Notes: generated from the sequence alone by a model not told the origin. 64,000 nt of DNA from Acidobacteria bacterium RIFCSPLOWO2_12_FULL_66_21 (GCA_001767455.1 MELC01000088.1:1-64000), one strand, 5' to 3'; positions 18,977-27,655 are shown, counted from the stretch's first letter. A program made the numbers and translations.

Positions 18977-20404
18977 ATGGCGATTCAGCAGAAACTCCAC
19001 ACAAAGCTCGTTCAAAAGCTCATCCTGACGCCGTCGCTGCAGCAGGCGATCAAGCTGCTGCCGATGTCGACGCTCGAGCTGGCGGACATGCTGAACCAGG
19101 AGATGGTGGAGAACCCGCTGCTCGAGGAAGTCCCGACCGAGGAGCTGCAGCCGGCCGAGCAGCAGCAGCAGGACAAGGCCGCCGAGCAGCCGGCTGCTGA
19201 AAAACCCGACACCTGGGACGACGCCGACTACGAGTACTTCTTCGGGGACTACCTGGACGACGGGTACCGATCGCGCACGCCGTCGGAAGTCAAGGAACTC
19301 CCCCCGATCGAGAACACCCTCTCCTCGTCGGCCTCCCTCTCCGATCACCTCCTCTGGCAGCTCTCGCTCGGCACCGACAACGAGCAGGTGAAGGAGATCG
19401 GCTCGGCGATCATCGGGAACCTGGACGACGACGGGTACCTGGTGGCGTCGGTCGAAGAGATCGCGGCGATGGGGGAGTGGCCGGTGGCCGACGTGGAGCG
19501 CGCGCTGCAGCACCTGCAGACGTTCGATCCGATCGGCGTCGCCGCGCGCGACCTGCAGGAGTGCCTCTGGCTCCAGATCCGTCACCTCGGCCTCGAGGGC
19601 ACGCCGACCGAGAAGATCGTCACCGAGCACCTGCGGCTGCTGCAGAATCACCAGGTGCCGGAGATTGCCCGCAAGCTGGGCATGTCGATCGACGACCTCA
19701 AGGAGCACGTCGAGATCATCCGCAACCTCGATCCGAAGCCGGGCAGCCGCTTCAATCCGTCGCAATCGCAGTACGTCATCCCCGACGTGTACGTCATCAA
19801 GGTCGAAGATCAGTACGTCGCCGCCCTCAACGAGGAGGGGCTGCCGCAGCTCCGCATCAGCCCCGTGTACCGGCGGCTGCTCGACAAGACCCAGGGGGAG
19901 CAGAACGACGAGACGCGCGCGTACGTCAAGGACAAGTTCCGCTCGGCGCTGTGGCTGATCAAGTCGGTCGATCAGCGGCAGAAGACGATCCACAAGGTCG
20001 CAACGAGCATCATCAATTTCCAGCGCGAGTTCCTGGATCACGGCATCGAGTACCTGCGGCCGCTGGTCCTGCGGGACGTGGCGAACGACATCGGCATGCA
20101 CGAATCGACGGTGAGCCGCGTCGTCAACAACAAGTACATGCACACGCCGCAGGGCGTGTTCGAGCTGAAGTACTTCTTCCACAGCGGGATCAGCAGCTCG
20201 TACGGCGAGAGCGTCTCGTCGGTCACGATCAAGCAGCGCATCCGCAAGATCATCGAGAACGAGGACCCGCGCAAGCCGCTGAGCGATTCCAAGATCGTCA
20301 GCATCCTCCAGAAGGAGGGGCTGATGCTCGCCCGGCGCACGATCGCGAAGTACCGCGAGGAGCTCAAGATCCCCACGTCCAATCAGCGAAAGGTCCTGTT
20401 CTGA
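18977..20404 (+). CDS. rpoN: RNA polymerase sigma-54 factor
   Basis: 475 residues. The N-terminal glutamine-rich activator-interaction region (KLHTKLVQKLILTPSLQQAIKLLPMSTLEL) is followed by an acidic linker (about 55-110). The core-binding domain comes next, then the HTH, and the RpoN box ARRTIAKYREEL near residue 455. It directs RNA polymerase to -24/-12 promoters and needs AAA+ activators. It lies just downstream of lptB and upstream of hpf and the regulatory PTS genes, the conserved rpoN neighbourhood of Gram-negative bacteria. Confidence 0.98.
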   Translation: MAIQQKLHTKLVQKLILTPSLQQAIKLLPMSTLELADMLNQEMVENPLLEEVPTEELQPAEQQQQDKAAEQPAAEKPDTWDDADYEYFFGDYLDDGYRSRTPSEVKELPPIENTLSSSASLSDHLLWQLSLGTDNEQVKEIGSAIIGNLDDDGYLVASVEEIAAMGEWPVADVERALQHLQTFDPIGVAARDLQECLWLQIRHLGLEGTPTEKIVTEHLRLLQNHQVPEIARKLGMSIDDLKEHVEIIRNLDPKPGSRFNPSQSQYVIPDVYVIKVEDQYVAALNEEGLPQLRISPVYRRLLDKTQGEQNDETRAYVKDKFRSALWLIKSVDQRQKTIHKVATSIINFQREFLDHGIEYLRPLVLRDVANDIGMHESTVSRVVNNKYMHTPQGVFELKYFFHSGISSSYGESVSSVTIKQRIRKIIENEDPRKPLSDSKIVSILQKEGLMLARRTIAKYREELKIPTSNQRKVLF

Positions 20405-20443
20405 CCGGCTGGAAGCTGGAAGCTGGGAACTGGAAACTGATTC
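20405..20443 (+). repeat. Half-array of GGAAACT words before hpf
   Basis: The 39-bp rpoN-hpf gap is almost entirely heptads (CTGGAAG, CTGGAAG, CTGGGAA, CTGGAAA) ending GATTCATG at the hpf start. Its last 20 bases before the ATG match the accA-proximal array exactly. No inverted partner is visible. Confidence 0.75.
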
Positions 20444-20971
20444 ATGCGCCTCGATATCACCGGCCGTCACGTGGAAGTGACCCCTGCGCTCAGGCAGCTC
20501 ATCAGCACGCGGCTCGCGCGGCTGGAGCGCGTCCTGAACGACGCCGCGGTCTCCGCGGTGGTCATCGTCACGAAAGAGAAATACCGCCACCTCGCTGAGA
20601 TGGTCGTGCACACGCGCGGCGACCACGTGCTCAGGGGAAAAGGCGAAGGGAGCGGCTGGCCCCTGTCGCTGCGGCAGGCGGCCGAGAAGATCGAGCAGCA
20701 GGCGCACAAGCTCAAAGGGAAGTGGGACGAGCGGAAGCGCGGAAGCTCCGGCTCCCGGGTGATCACCGCGCCGGCGGGCGAACCCGCGACGGCGCGGCGC
20801 ATCGTGCGCGCCACGAGATATGCCGTCAAGCCGATGACGCTCGAGGATGCGGCGCTGCGCGTCGACGGCGGCCGGGAAACCTTCGTGGTCTTCCGGAACG
20901 CCGAGAACGACGCGGTGAGCATTCTCTACCGCCGCAAGGACGGCAATTTCGGCCTGATCGAGCCCCAGTGA
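20444..20971 (+). CDS. hpf: Ribosome hibernation-promoting factor, long form
   Basis: 175 residues. The N-terminal HPF/RaiA domain (about 1-100: MRLDITGRHVEVTPALRQLISTRL..., VIVTKEKYRHLAEMVVH) binds the 30S subunit. The C-terminal domain (about 118-175: TRYAVKPMTLEDAALRV, FVVFRNAENDAVSILYRRKDGNFGLIEP) is the dimerisation module of long HPF, which forms 100S ribosomes. Its position between rpoN and the PTS genes is conserved in many Proteobacteria and Acidobacteria. Its TGA overlaps the GTG of hprK. Confidence 0.96.
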   Translation: MRLDITGRHVEVTPALRQLISTRLARLERVLNDAAVSAVVIVTKEKYRHLAEMVVHTRGDHVLRGKGEGSGWPLSLRQAAEKIEQQAHKLKGKWDERKRGSSGSRVITAPAGEPATARRIVRATRYAVKPMTLEDAALRVDGGRETFVVFRNAENDAVSILYRRKDGNFGLIEPQ

Positions 20972-21954
20972 CCACCGCCGCGCCTCTCGGGGTGAGCGTT
21001 GCGACCGTCCTGCGGGACCTTGCCGATTCCCGCGCGCTCGATCTGGAGCTGCTGGCCGGCGCGGGCGGACTCGAGCGCCGGATTACCCTCCCTCACACCC
21101 AGAAGACCGGACTCGCGCTGTCCGGGTTCGACGCGTATCTGCGCGGCGGGCGCGTGCTCGTGTTCGGCGAGAGCGAAGTCCGCTACATCGAATCGCTGCC
21201 GCCGTCCGACCGGACCGCGGTTCTCCAGCGCGTCTTCAGCCGCGATCTGCCGTGCGTGCTGATCACGGGCGGGTTCAGCGCGCCGCCGGAGGTGGCGGCG
21301 GAAGCCGATCGCGCGCGCGTGCCGCTGCTCGGGACCCGCGCGACGACGCCCGAGGCGATGGCGCGCTTCACCCAGGTACTCGACACATACCTGTCGGCGC
21401 GAACGGTCGTCCATGGCGTTCTGATGGACATCCTGGGCCTCGGCGTCCTGGTCATCGGCGAGAGCGGCATCGGCAAGAGCGAGTGTGCCCTGGACCTGGT
21501 CGTCCGCGGGCACCGGCTCGTCGCCGACGACGCGGTGGAGCTCAGGTGCCGCGCGCAGTCGTTCGTGATCGGCACGTGCCCCGAGCTGACGCGGCACCAC
21601 ATGGAGATTCGCGGCCTCGGCCTCATCAACGTGCAGGATCTGTTCGGCGTGGCGTCCACGAGAACGTCGAAGCGCGTCGAGCTGGTGGTGCAGTTCGAAC
21701 GCTGGGAGCCCGGACGCGAGTATGATCGGCTCGGCGTCGACGAGGAGTTCTACGACGTGCTCGGCGTACGGGTGCCCCTGATCCGGATGCCCGTGGCTCC
21801 GGGAAGGAACCTCGCCATCCTGGTGGAGGTCGCCGCGCGCAACCATCTGCTGCGTACGCGCGGCCACCATGCCGCCCGCCGGCTCGTCGAACGGCTGAAC
21901 GAGCGGCTCGACGCGCGCGGCGATGCCGAGTCCGATCCGGGGGAGGACCTCTGA
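20968..21954 (+). CDS. hprK: HPr kinase/phosphorylase
   Basis: 328 residues from GTG 20968, which overlaps the hpf stop (GTGA). The N-terminal domain (about 1-130) is followed by the kinase domain. That domain has the P-loop GESGIGKS (about 164-171), the catalytic DD in RLVADDAVELR, and the HprK signature MEIRGLGLINVQDLFG. It phosphorylates or dephosphorylates HPr on Ser46. The HPr at 23444 retains that serine, so the pair is internally consistent. The frame is open upstream to 20722, but that overlaps hpf and is not coding. Confidence 0.97.
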   Translation: MTTAAPLGVSVATVLRDLADSRALDLELLAGAGGLERRITLPHTQKTGLALSGFDAYLRGGRVLVFGESEVRYIESLPPSDRTAVLQRVFSRDLPCVLITGGFSAPPEVAAEADRARVPLLGTRATTPEAMARFTQVLDTYLSARTVVHGVLMDILGLGVLVIGESGIGKSECALDLVVRGHRLVADDAVELRCRAQSFVIGTCPELTRHHMEIRGLGLINVQDLFGVASTRTSKRVELVVQFERWEPGREYDRLGVDEEFYDVLGVRVPLIRMPVAPGRNLAILVEVAARNHLLRTRGHHAARRLVERLNERLDARGDAESDPGEDL

Positions 21955-22868
21955 TGCGCGAGAAGCGCCACGCGGCCCGGCGCGCGGCACGCACGGCGAT
22001 CAAATCCCGGTTCGTCGTCCTCACCGGCCTGTCCGGGTCCGGGAAGTCGCAGGCCATCCGCGCGCTCGAGGATCTCGGGTACTTCTGCGTCGACAACCTG
22101 CCCGTGACGCTCCTGCCCATGCTCGCGCAGCTCACCTTGCGGGCCGGCACGGAGATCTCGCGCGCGGCGGTCGTCGTGGACGTGCGGGAAGGGAAGATGC
22201 TGAAGGAGTTTCCGGTCATCTACCGGAAGCTCGAGCGCATCCGCAACCTGCATCCGGTGCTGATCTTCCTCGAGGCCTCCGAGGCCGCGCTCGTCCGCCG
22301 GTTCAGCGAGACGCGCCGGCCGCATCCGCTCGCGCCGGACCGCTCGGCCATCGAGGGGATCCGCGAGGAGCGCACGGCGATGACCCCAATCCACCGGATG
22401 GCCGACCACATCGTGAACACGTCGGAAATGACGGTGCACGAGCTGCGGCAGACGTTCACGGGTGTGGCGACCGGCACCGCGCCGGGCGCGCAGCTCGTGG
22501 TCACGATCCTGAGCTTCGGATTCAAGCACGGCATCCCCGTGGATTCGGACCTGCTGTTCGACGTCCGCTTCCTGCCGAACCCGCACTTCGTTCCCGCGCT
22601 CCGGCCGCATACGGGCCGGGACCAGGCGGTCGTCAAGTACCTCGAGCGCTCGGACGCGACACGCGAGTTCCTCGAGCACACGCTGAACCTGCTGAAGTTC
22701 CTCGTTCCGCAGTACGCGCGCGAAGGCAAGGCCTACCTCACGATCGGGATCGGCTGCACCGGCGGCCGTCACCGGTCCGTGGCGATCGCCGAAGCGCTCA
22801 AAAAGGGGCTCGCGGGCACGCCCGCGGTGCAGCTGAGAGTCAAGCACCGGGACATCGCGAATGACTGA
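21954..22868 (+). CDS. rapZ: RapZ/YvcJ-type nucleotide-binding protein
   Basis: 304 residues. Walker A GLSGSGKSQA is near residue 25, with DNLPV and VVDVREG downstream. The C-terminal domain has SFGFKHGIPVDSDLLFDVRFLPNPHF and the family signature IGIGCTGGRHRSVAIAE. In E. coli RapZ controls GlmZ/GlmY and so amino-sugar synthesis. In Bacillus the homologue YvcJ is a nucleotide hydrolase. ATG 21954 shares an A with the hprK stop (TGATG). The stop lies at the edge of a short-word dyad. Confidence 0.96.
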   Translation: MREKRHAARRAARTAIKSRFVVLTGLSGSGKSQAIRALEDLGYFCVDNLPVTLLPMLAQLTLRAGTEISRAAVVVDVREGKMLKEFPVIYRKLERIRNLHPVLIFLEASEAALVRRFSETRRPHPLAPDRSAIEGIREERTAMTPIHRMADHIVNTSEMTVHELRQTFTGVATGTAPGAQLVVTILSFGFKHGIPVDSDLLFDVRFLPNPHFVPALRPHTGRDQAVVKYLERSDATREFLEHTLNLLKFLVPQYAREGKAYLTIGIGCTGGRHRSVAIAEALKKGLAGTPAVQLRVKHRDIAND

Positions 22869-23015
22869 GTTGCGAATTGTGAGTTGTGAATTGAGCGAGA
22901 CCGGGCCGTGGCCGATCGCGCGGACGATTCGGGCAACCAGGCTCGCGTCGTCCGAACCCCCGGCCGTGGCGGGTTGCCTCTCAATTCGTGATTCACAATC
23001 CAGAATCTCTCGATC
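22869..23015. repeat. GAATTGTGA-type dyad between rapZ and EIIA
   Basis: The left array begins at the rapZ stop (TGAGTTGCGAATTGTGAG, about 22866-22898). The loop of about 80 bp is GC-rich and contains CGTCGTCCG. The right array (about 22980-23008) carries the reverse-complement words (CTCAATTCGTGATTCACAAT). The EIIA start follows within 8 bp. Confidence 0.8.
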
Positions 23016-23447
23016 ATGAAACTCGGCGTGGTGGTGGTGACGCATGGACAATTGGCGACCGAGCTGGTCAACTCGGTCGAGATGATCGTCGGCGACCTGC
23101 CGCACTTCGCGGCCGTGTCGATCGGCTGGCACGAAGAGGTCGATCACGCGCGGGAGGACATCGGGCGGGCGATCGCCCGCGTCGCCGAGTCGGCGGGGGG
23201 GACCGGAGACGAGCCGGCAAACGTGCTGGTGCTGACGGACATGTTCGGCGGGACCCCCGCGAACCTGGCGGTGACGTATGTGAGCCCGCAGGTCGAAGTC
23301 ATCACGGGCGTCAACCTCCCGATGCTCATCAAGCTGGCGCGGCCGCCCAAGCACACCGACCTGCTGGCCCTCGCGCGCGAGATGCGCGAGGACGGACGCA
23401 ACGCCATCTGGGTGGCGTCGGATCTGCTCCGGGGTGAGAAGGCGTGA
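23016..23447 (+). CDS. PTS mannose-family EIIA component
   Basis: 143 residues, one EIIA-Man domain. The phosphorylatable His10 is in VVVTHGQLATELV, and LVLTDMFGGTPANLA is the family signature. The protein ends soon after the domain, so there is no fused EIIB. It should take phosphate from HPr. No sugar permease genes lie nearby, so it most likely acts as a regulator. It overlaps the HPr start by 4 bp. Confidence 0.95.
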   Translation: MKLGVVVVTHGQLATELVNSVEMIVGDLPHFAAVSIGWHEEVDHAREDIGRAIARVAESAGGTGDEPANVLVLTDMFGGTPANLAVTYVSPQVEVITGVNLPMLIKLARPPKHTDLLALAREMREDGRNAIWVASDLLRGEKA

Positions 23448-23743
23448 CCTCCTGCGACGTCACGGTGATCAACGCCCTCGGCCTTCACGCGCGCGCCGCC
23501 GCGAAATTCGTTCACGCGGCAAGCGCCTTCAGATCCCGCATCCGGGTGGGCCGCGACGGGCGGCACATGGACGGCAAGAGCATCATGGGCCTTCTCCTCC
23601 TCGCCGCCTCGCAAGGCACGCTCATCACCATCACCGCCGAAGGATCCGACGAGGCCGAGGCCATCGCGACGCTGCGCGCGCTCGTGGAGCGCGGCTTCGA
23701 CGAGGCGTCCTTCGAGACGCCTCAGGGCGGGCCATGCGCCTGA
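23444..23743 (+). CDS. ptsH: Phosphocarrier protein HPr
   Basis: 99 residues from GTG 23444, overlapping the EIIA stop (GTGA). His15 is in NALGLHARAA and Ser46 in MDGKSIMG, so both the EI phosphorylation site and the HprK site are kept. LLLLAASQGTLITITAEGSDEAEA matches the family core. It is slightly longer at the C-terminus than the usual 85-90 residues. It overlaps the ptsI start by 10 bp, so EIIA, HPr and EI are one tightly coupled operon. Confidence 0.97.
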   Translation: MTSCDVTVINALGLHARAAAKFVHAASAFRSRIRVGRDGRHMDGKSIMGLLLLAASQGTLITITAEGSDEAEAIATLRALVERGFDEASFETPQGGPCA

Positions 23744-25467
23744 CCGGAGTCGGCGTGTCGCCCGGCGTGGGTGTTGGAAAGGCGCTCGTGCTGAAGCACG
23801 GCGCCCAGGATCTGCGCTTCCGCATCCCGGCGGCGCGCGTGCCGCGGGAGATCGATCGGCTCCAGGAGGCGCGGACGCGATCCCGCCGGCAGATCGAGCA
23901 GATCAAGGCCCGCATCGCCCAGTCGGCGGGCGCGGATCACGCGTACCTGTTCGACGCGCAACTGCTGATGCTCGACGATGCGATGCTCGTCGGACGGGCG
24001 GCGGCGATCATCCGCTCCCAGCGTTTGAACGCATCGTCGGCGCTGGAGAAGGCGCTCGAGGAGATTTCGGCGGTCTTCGACAAGGCCGAGGATGCGTACC
24101 TGCGCGAACGCAAGGGGGACGTCGCGGACGTCGTCGGACGGCTGCGCATGAACCTGCGGGCCGCCGGGGATCCCGCGGACCTGTTCGCGGATCTCGAGGG
24201 GCCGCTCGTGCTGATCGCCGACGAGCTCTCTCCCTCCACCGTCGCGCAGCTCGACTGGCAGCGCCTGGCCGGGCTCGTGACCAATGGCGGAAGCTGGACC
24301 CACCATGCCGCGATCCTGGCGAGATCGATCCACGTGCCGGCCGTCGCCGCGCTCCACGACGCCAGCTCCGCGATCCCGCCCGGCGCGCTCGTCGCCGTCG
24401 ATGGCAGCACCGGCGAGGTGCTCGTCGATCCCGATGCGGAGATGCTCCAGCAGTTCAGGGGACGGCAGCAGCGGCGCGCGGCGTACGAGCTGGCGCTGCA
24501 CGAGTACAGCGCGCTTGCGCCCGTCACGGCCGACGGCGTCGCGATCCTGCTCGAGGCGAACCTGGAGTCCCCCGACGACACGGAGCGCGCGAAGGAACAG
24601 GGGGCCGTGGGCATCGGGCTGTTCAGGACGGAATCGCTGCTCGCCGGCGTGGGCATGGCCGGCGCGACCGAAGAGATGCAGTACGCCGCGTACCGGCAGC
24701 TCGTCGTCAGCATGGCCCCGGGCCGCGTGACGGTGCGGACGTTCGACGTCGGTGAGCCCCAGCGGCGCGGCGACGAGACACCGGGCGGGTCGGCGCTCGG
24801 CCTGCGCGGAATCCGTCTGAGCCTCGGCCTCGAAGAGGTCTTCCAGACGCAGCTCCGCGCGCTCCTCCGCGCGGCCGCGCACGGGCCGCTGCGGATCATG
24901 TTCCCGTTCGTCTCGAGCGTGGAGGAGCTGCAGGCGGCACGCCGCGCCGTCGCGCTGGCGGCCGCCACCTTGCGCGCGCGCGGCGACGCGGCGCCAGCGG
25001 TGCCGGTCGGCGTCATGATCGAGGTGCCGTCGGCCGCGCTCGCCGCCGATCTGCTCGCGCCGGACGCCGACTTCTTCAGCATCGGCACCAACGATCTGAT
25101 TCAGTATTGCCTCGCCGTCGATCGCACCGACGATCGCGTGTCGCAGCTGTACCAGCCGCTCCATCCCGCGATTGTCCGCTTGGTGCGCATGGTCGTGCGC
25201 GCCGGACGGCACCGCGGGATTCCCGTGTCGGTCTGTGGAGAGATGGCCGCCGATCCCCTGCAGCTCGCGCTGCTCATCGGGCTGGGGCTGCGCGAGTTCA
25301 GCATGGCGCCCACGTCGGTGCCGCTCGCCAAGCGCGTGCTGCGCGACCTGCGCACGGCCGACGCCGCGCGGACGGCGTCGGCCGCCCTGCGCGCGCGCAC
25401 CGCGGCAGCAGTGGAGAGCGGACTGCTGCGCCTGCTGGCGCCGCTGGAAGTCAAGCGAACGTCGTAA
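23734..25467 (+). CDS. ptsI: PTS enzyme I (phosphoenolpyruvate-protein phosphotransferase)
   Basis: 577 residues, normal for EI. The N-terminal domain carries the active-site His in GGSWTHHAAILARS; His191 aligns with E. coli His189, although the usual GGRTSH is GGSWTHH here. The PEP-binding barrel has GLFRTESLL, the divergent stretch VRTFDVGEPQRRG (usually RTLDIGGDK), MIEVPSAALAAD, FFSIGTNDLIQY and the Cys motif SVCGEMAADP. ATG 23734 lies within the end of HPr; the frame is open upstream to 23434 but overlaps EIIA and HPr. It feeds phosphate from PEP into HPr and so to EIIA. Confidence 0.95.
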   Translation: MRLTGVGVSPGVGVGKALVLKHGAQDLRFRIPAARVPREIDRLQEARTRSRRQIEQIKARIAQSAGADHAYLFDAQLLMLDDAMLVGRAAAIIRSQRLNASSALEKALEEISAVFDKAEDAYLRERKGDVADVVGRLRMNLRAAGDPADLFADLEGPLVLIADELSPSTVAQLDWQRLAGLVTNGGSWTHHAAILARSIHVPAVAALHDASSAIPPGALVAVDGSTGEVLVDPDAEMLQQFRGRQQRRAAYELALHEYSALAPVTADGVAILLEANLESPDDTERAKEQGAVGIGLFRTESLLAGVGMAGATEEMQYAAYRQLVVSMAPGRVTVRTFDVGEPQRRGDETPGGSALGLRGIRLSLGLEEVFQTQLRALLRAAAHGPLRIMFPFVSSVEELQAARRAVALAAATLRARGDAAPAVPVGVMIEVPSAALAADLLAPDADFFSIGTNDLIQYCLAVDRTDDRVSQLYQPLHPAIVRLVRMVVRAGRHRGIPVSVCGEMAADPLQLALLIGLGLREFSMAPTSVPLAKRVLRDLRTADAARTASAALRARTAAAVESGLLRLLAPLEVKRTS

Positions 25468-25482
25468 GGAGAAGGGGCGATT

Positions 25483-25836
25483 GTGTCCGATCAGGTGACA
25501 CGCGTGGACAAGCCGTGGGGGTACGAACTGCACTGGGCGAAGACCGACCGGTACGTCGGCAAGCTGATTCACGTCAACGCCGGACATGCGCTCAGCCTCC
25601 AGTACCACAACCGCAAGGACGAGACGATCTATCTGGCGTCCGGCCGCATGCTGTTCGAAATCAAGGAAGGCGACGAGCTCGTTCGGCGCGAGATGCGGCC
25701 CGGACAGGCCGTGCACGTCACGCCGAAAACCGTCCACCGCATGATTGCCGTCGACGACTGCGACGTCTTCGAAGTCTCCACGCCGGAGCTCGACGACGTC
25801 GTACGGATCGAGGATCGGTACGGACGGACGACCTGA
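25483..25836 (+). CDS. Small cupin, phosphomannose-isomerase-like
   Basis: 117 residues, one cupin domain. The metal-site motif is HALSLQYHNRKDETIYLASG, followed by GQAVHVTPKTVHRM with the last His. The N-terminus DKPWGYELHWAKTDRYVGKLI resembles the C-terminal cupin of mannose-6-phosphate isomerase/mannose-1-phosphate guanylyltransferase. It is too short to be a full isomerase. The start is GTG 25483, preceded by AAGGAG at 25466-25471. It sits 15 bp after ptsI and is probably co-transcribed. A role in sugar-phosphate handling or sensing is plausible but unproven. Confidence 0.85.
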   Translation: MSDQVTRVDKPWGYELHWAKTDRYVGKLIHVNAGHALSLQYHNRKDETIYLASGRMLFEIKEGDELVRREMRPGQAVHVTPKTVHRMIAVDDCDVFEVSTPELDDVVRIEDRYGRTT

Positions 25837-25957
25837 TAGTTGGCGAATTGGTGAATTGGTGAATTGGTGAATTTGGCGGCACCGTGTCACGTGCCATCCG
25901 AACGGACGACGACGGCAGGGTGTGCACAATTCACGACTCGCAATTCGCAATTTCAGC
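25837..25957. repeat. GAATTGGT-type dyad between the cupin gene and ssb
   Basis: The left array (about 25838-25880) is perfect 8-bp tandem units ATTGGTGA. The loop is about 45 bp. The right array (about 25925-25955) has CACAATTCACGACTCGCAAT-type inverted words. The loop, read on the minus strand, shares a CCTGCCGT...CGTCCG core with the loop of the array before parA. Confidence 0.85.
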
Positions 25958-26001
25958 GCGGAGTACTCGGAAACTGCCGCGCGCCCCGCGCAAGATCGCG
26001 A

Positions 26002-26049
26002 TTGACGCCTGAAATCGTGGCGTCCACAATGGCGGGACTCTTGAAAGGA
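26002..26049 (+). promoter_or_regulatory. ssb promoter and ribosome binding site
   Basis: TTGACG (26002-26007), a 17-bp spacer and CACAAT (26025-26030) form a reasonable sigma-70-type promoter. AAAGGA (26044-26049) lies 8 nt before ATG 26058. It is one of the few clear -35/-10 plus Shine-Dalgarno combinations in the window. Confidence 0.6.
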
Positions 26050-26057
26050 CTCGTGGA

Positions 26058-26492
26058 ATGGGCAGTGTGAACAAAGTGATTCTGGTGGGGAATCTCGGAC
26101 GCGACGCGGAGCTGCGCTACACCCCCGGCGGCTCGCCGGTGGCCACGCTCAACCTCGCGACGACCGAGGTCTGGAACGACAAGGCCGGGCAGCGCCAGGA
26201 AAAGACGGAATGGCATCGCGTGGTCCTGTGGGGCAAGACCGCCGAGAGCCTGAACGAATACCTGACGAAGGGCAAGCAGATCTACGTCGAGGGGCGGTTG
26301 CAGACCCGCCAGTGGGACGACAAGGACGGGAACAAGCGCTACACGACCGAAATCCGCGGCGACCGCATCGTCCTGCTCGGCGGCGGAGGGGGAGGCGGGG
26401 CGCGGCAGCAGACGCGCGCGGCCACGCCGGCCGGCGAGGAGGCGATAGGGGAGCCGGTCACCGAACTGACCGACGACGATATCCCGTTCTGA
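26058..26492 (+). CDS. ssb: Single-stranded DNA-binding protein
   Basis: 144 residues. The OB-fold (1-110) contains [47 protein letters not shown] and [17 protein letters not shown] short Gly-rich linker follows. The acidic tip DDDIPF binds partner repair and replication proteins. It is monocistronic, with its own promoter. The 3' side is a repeat-filled convergent gap towards cpoB. Confidence 0.98.
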   Translation: MGSVNKVILVGNLGRDAELRYTPGGSPVATLNLATTEVWNDKAGQRQEKTEWHRVVLWGKTAESLNEYLTKGKQIYVEGRLQTRQWDDKDGNKRYTTEIRGDRIVLLGGGGGGGARQQTRAATPAGEEAIGEPVTELTDDDIPF

Positions 26493-26742
26493 GTCTGGAG
26501 CCCGCGGAGCGGGCGGAGCGCACGGAGCCAATCCTCACACGGAGACACGGAGCACACGGAGGCAGGGCCGGTCTGGCCGCGCTCGTACGCCGGCCGCAGG
26601 CCGTCGCCAGACCGGCCACGAGTCGGTAGTGGGCCGGTTTGAACAGCGGCTCAGTCTTTGACACGAGCAACGAGCCACGGCAGTGCTCCGTGCGCTCCGT
26701 GCCTCCGTGTGAGCGTGACACCGCGCCCTCCGCCTGCTCCGT
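26493..26742. repeat. CACGGAG-type dyad in the ssb-cpoB convergent gap
   Basis: The left words are CACGGAGACACGGAGCACAC (about 26534-26560). A central inverted pair follows, GGCCGGTCTGGCCGCGCTCG at 26566-26585 and GCCAGACCGGCC at 26606-26617. The right words are inverted (CTCCGTGCGCTCCGTGCCTC, about 26690-26712). The first central 20-mer and the 12-mer recur exactly at 56159-56178 and 56203-56214. No gene is visible in the 250 bp. Confidence 0.8.
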
Positions 26743-27609
26743 TTATTTCCGGTTCAGGTTGTCGAGCCGCTGCCTGGCGAGGATGGCCTCGTACGCCGTC
26801 GGGTACTTCTGGATGACGCTCTCGTAGGACTTTTTCGCCAGGTCCACCTGCTTCAGCGCCTCGTAGGCGAGCCCCAGCTTGTAGTACGCGACCGGGACGC
26901 TGTCGGACTGCGGGTAGTCGCTGATCACCTTCTGATAGGCGGCGACCGCCTCGCGGTTCTTGCCACCGCCGTACAGCGCGTTCCCGATGTTCAACTGCGC
27001 ATCGTCGGCCATCTCGGCGCGTGGAAACATCTTGATGTACGTCTCGAAGCCGACGATCGCCAGGTCGTAATCGCCCGCCGTGTAGTCCGCGAACGCGTTC
27101 TCGTACATCTTCTTGGGGGAGACGTTGGCGGTGCCTGGGGCCGGCGACGGGTTCGGCGGAAGCTGGATGGGCTGCGCCCCGGTCTGGGGCGCCGTCGCCG
27201 GCGCACCGGTCTCGGCCCCAGCCGCGGGCGCGACCGAGGGAGCCGGCGCCGACGCGATGGTCTGGCGCATCGCCTCCAGCTCCTGAGTCATCGACGAGAG
27301 GCGCACGTTCGTGTCGTCCGCTTTTTCGCGGAGGATGCGGACCCCTTCGGCGACCGCGTCCACCTGCAGCTTGTGATCGGCAAAGGCCTTGCGCGTCGCG
27401 CCGGTCTGATCGTCGATCTTCGCGGCGATCGCTTTCAGCGTCTCGGCGAGCCCTCCCATCATCTGCCGCAGCTGCTGCTGCTGCTCCTGCAGCATGCGGA
27501 TCTCCGCCATCAACTGCTGGTGCGCCTTGTCGGTCGCCGAGGCGGCCGGGGGGAATCCCAGCAGGATGGCCAGGGCCGCCACGATCGGAGGCCATGCGGA
27601 TCGCTTCAT
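26743..27609 (-). CDS. cpoB: Tol-Pal system protein CpoB/YbgF
   Basis: 288 residues from ATG 27609; a TTG two codons upstream is less likely. It has a signal peptide (about 1-25, ending ASA). A coiled-coil region (about 28-110, with LMAEIRMLQEQQQQLRQMM) is followed by a Pro/Ala linker. Three TPR-type repeats come at about 160-285: MYENAFADYTAGDYDLAIVGFETYIKMFPRAEMADDAQLNIGNALYG and later. CpoB coordinates peptidoglycan synthesis with outer-membrane constriction. It is the last gene of the tol operon. Confidence 0.95.
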   Translation of the reverse strand: MKRSAWPPIVAALAILLGFPPAASATDKAHQQLMAEIRMLQEQQQQLRQMMGGLAETLKAIAAKIDDQTGATRKAFADHKLQVDAVAEGVRILREKADDTNVRLSSMTQELEAMRQTIASAPAPSVAPAAGAETGAPATAPQTGAQPIQLPPNPSPAPGTANVSPKKMYENAFADYTAGDYDLAIVGFETYIKMFPRAEMADDAQLNIGNALYGGGKNREAVAAYQKVISDYPQSDSVPVAYYKLGLAYEALKQVDLAKKSYESVIQKYPTAYEAILARQRLDNLNRK

Positions 27610-27631
27610 ACTCAACCTCTGTCGCGCGAAC

Positions 27632-27655
27632 GCCCGACCTGAAGGCCGGGCCTAC
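27632..27655. repeat. TAGGCC-type hairpin at the pal stop codon
   Basis: GCCCGACCTGAAGGCCGGGC (27632-27651) forms a near-perfect hairpin and is followed by CTAC. On the minus strand this reads GTAGGCC..., and its TAG (27654-27652) is the stop codon of pal. The same unit sits at the tolB stop, and a related one lies at the 63838 stop. Confidence 0.75.
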
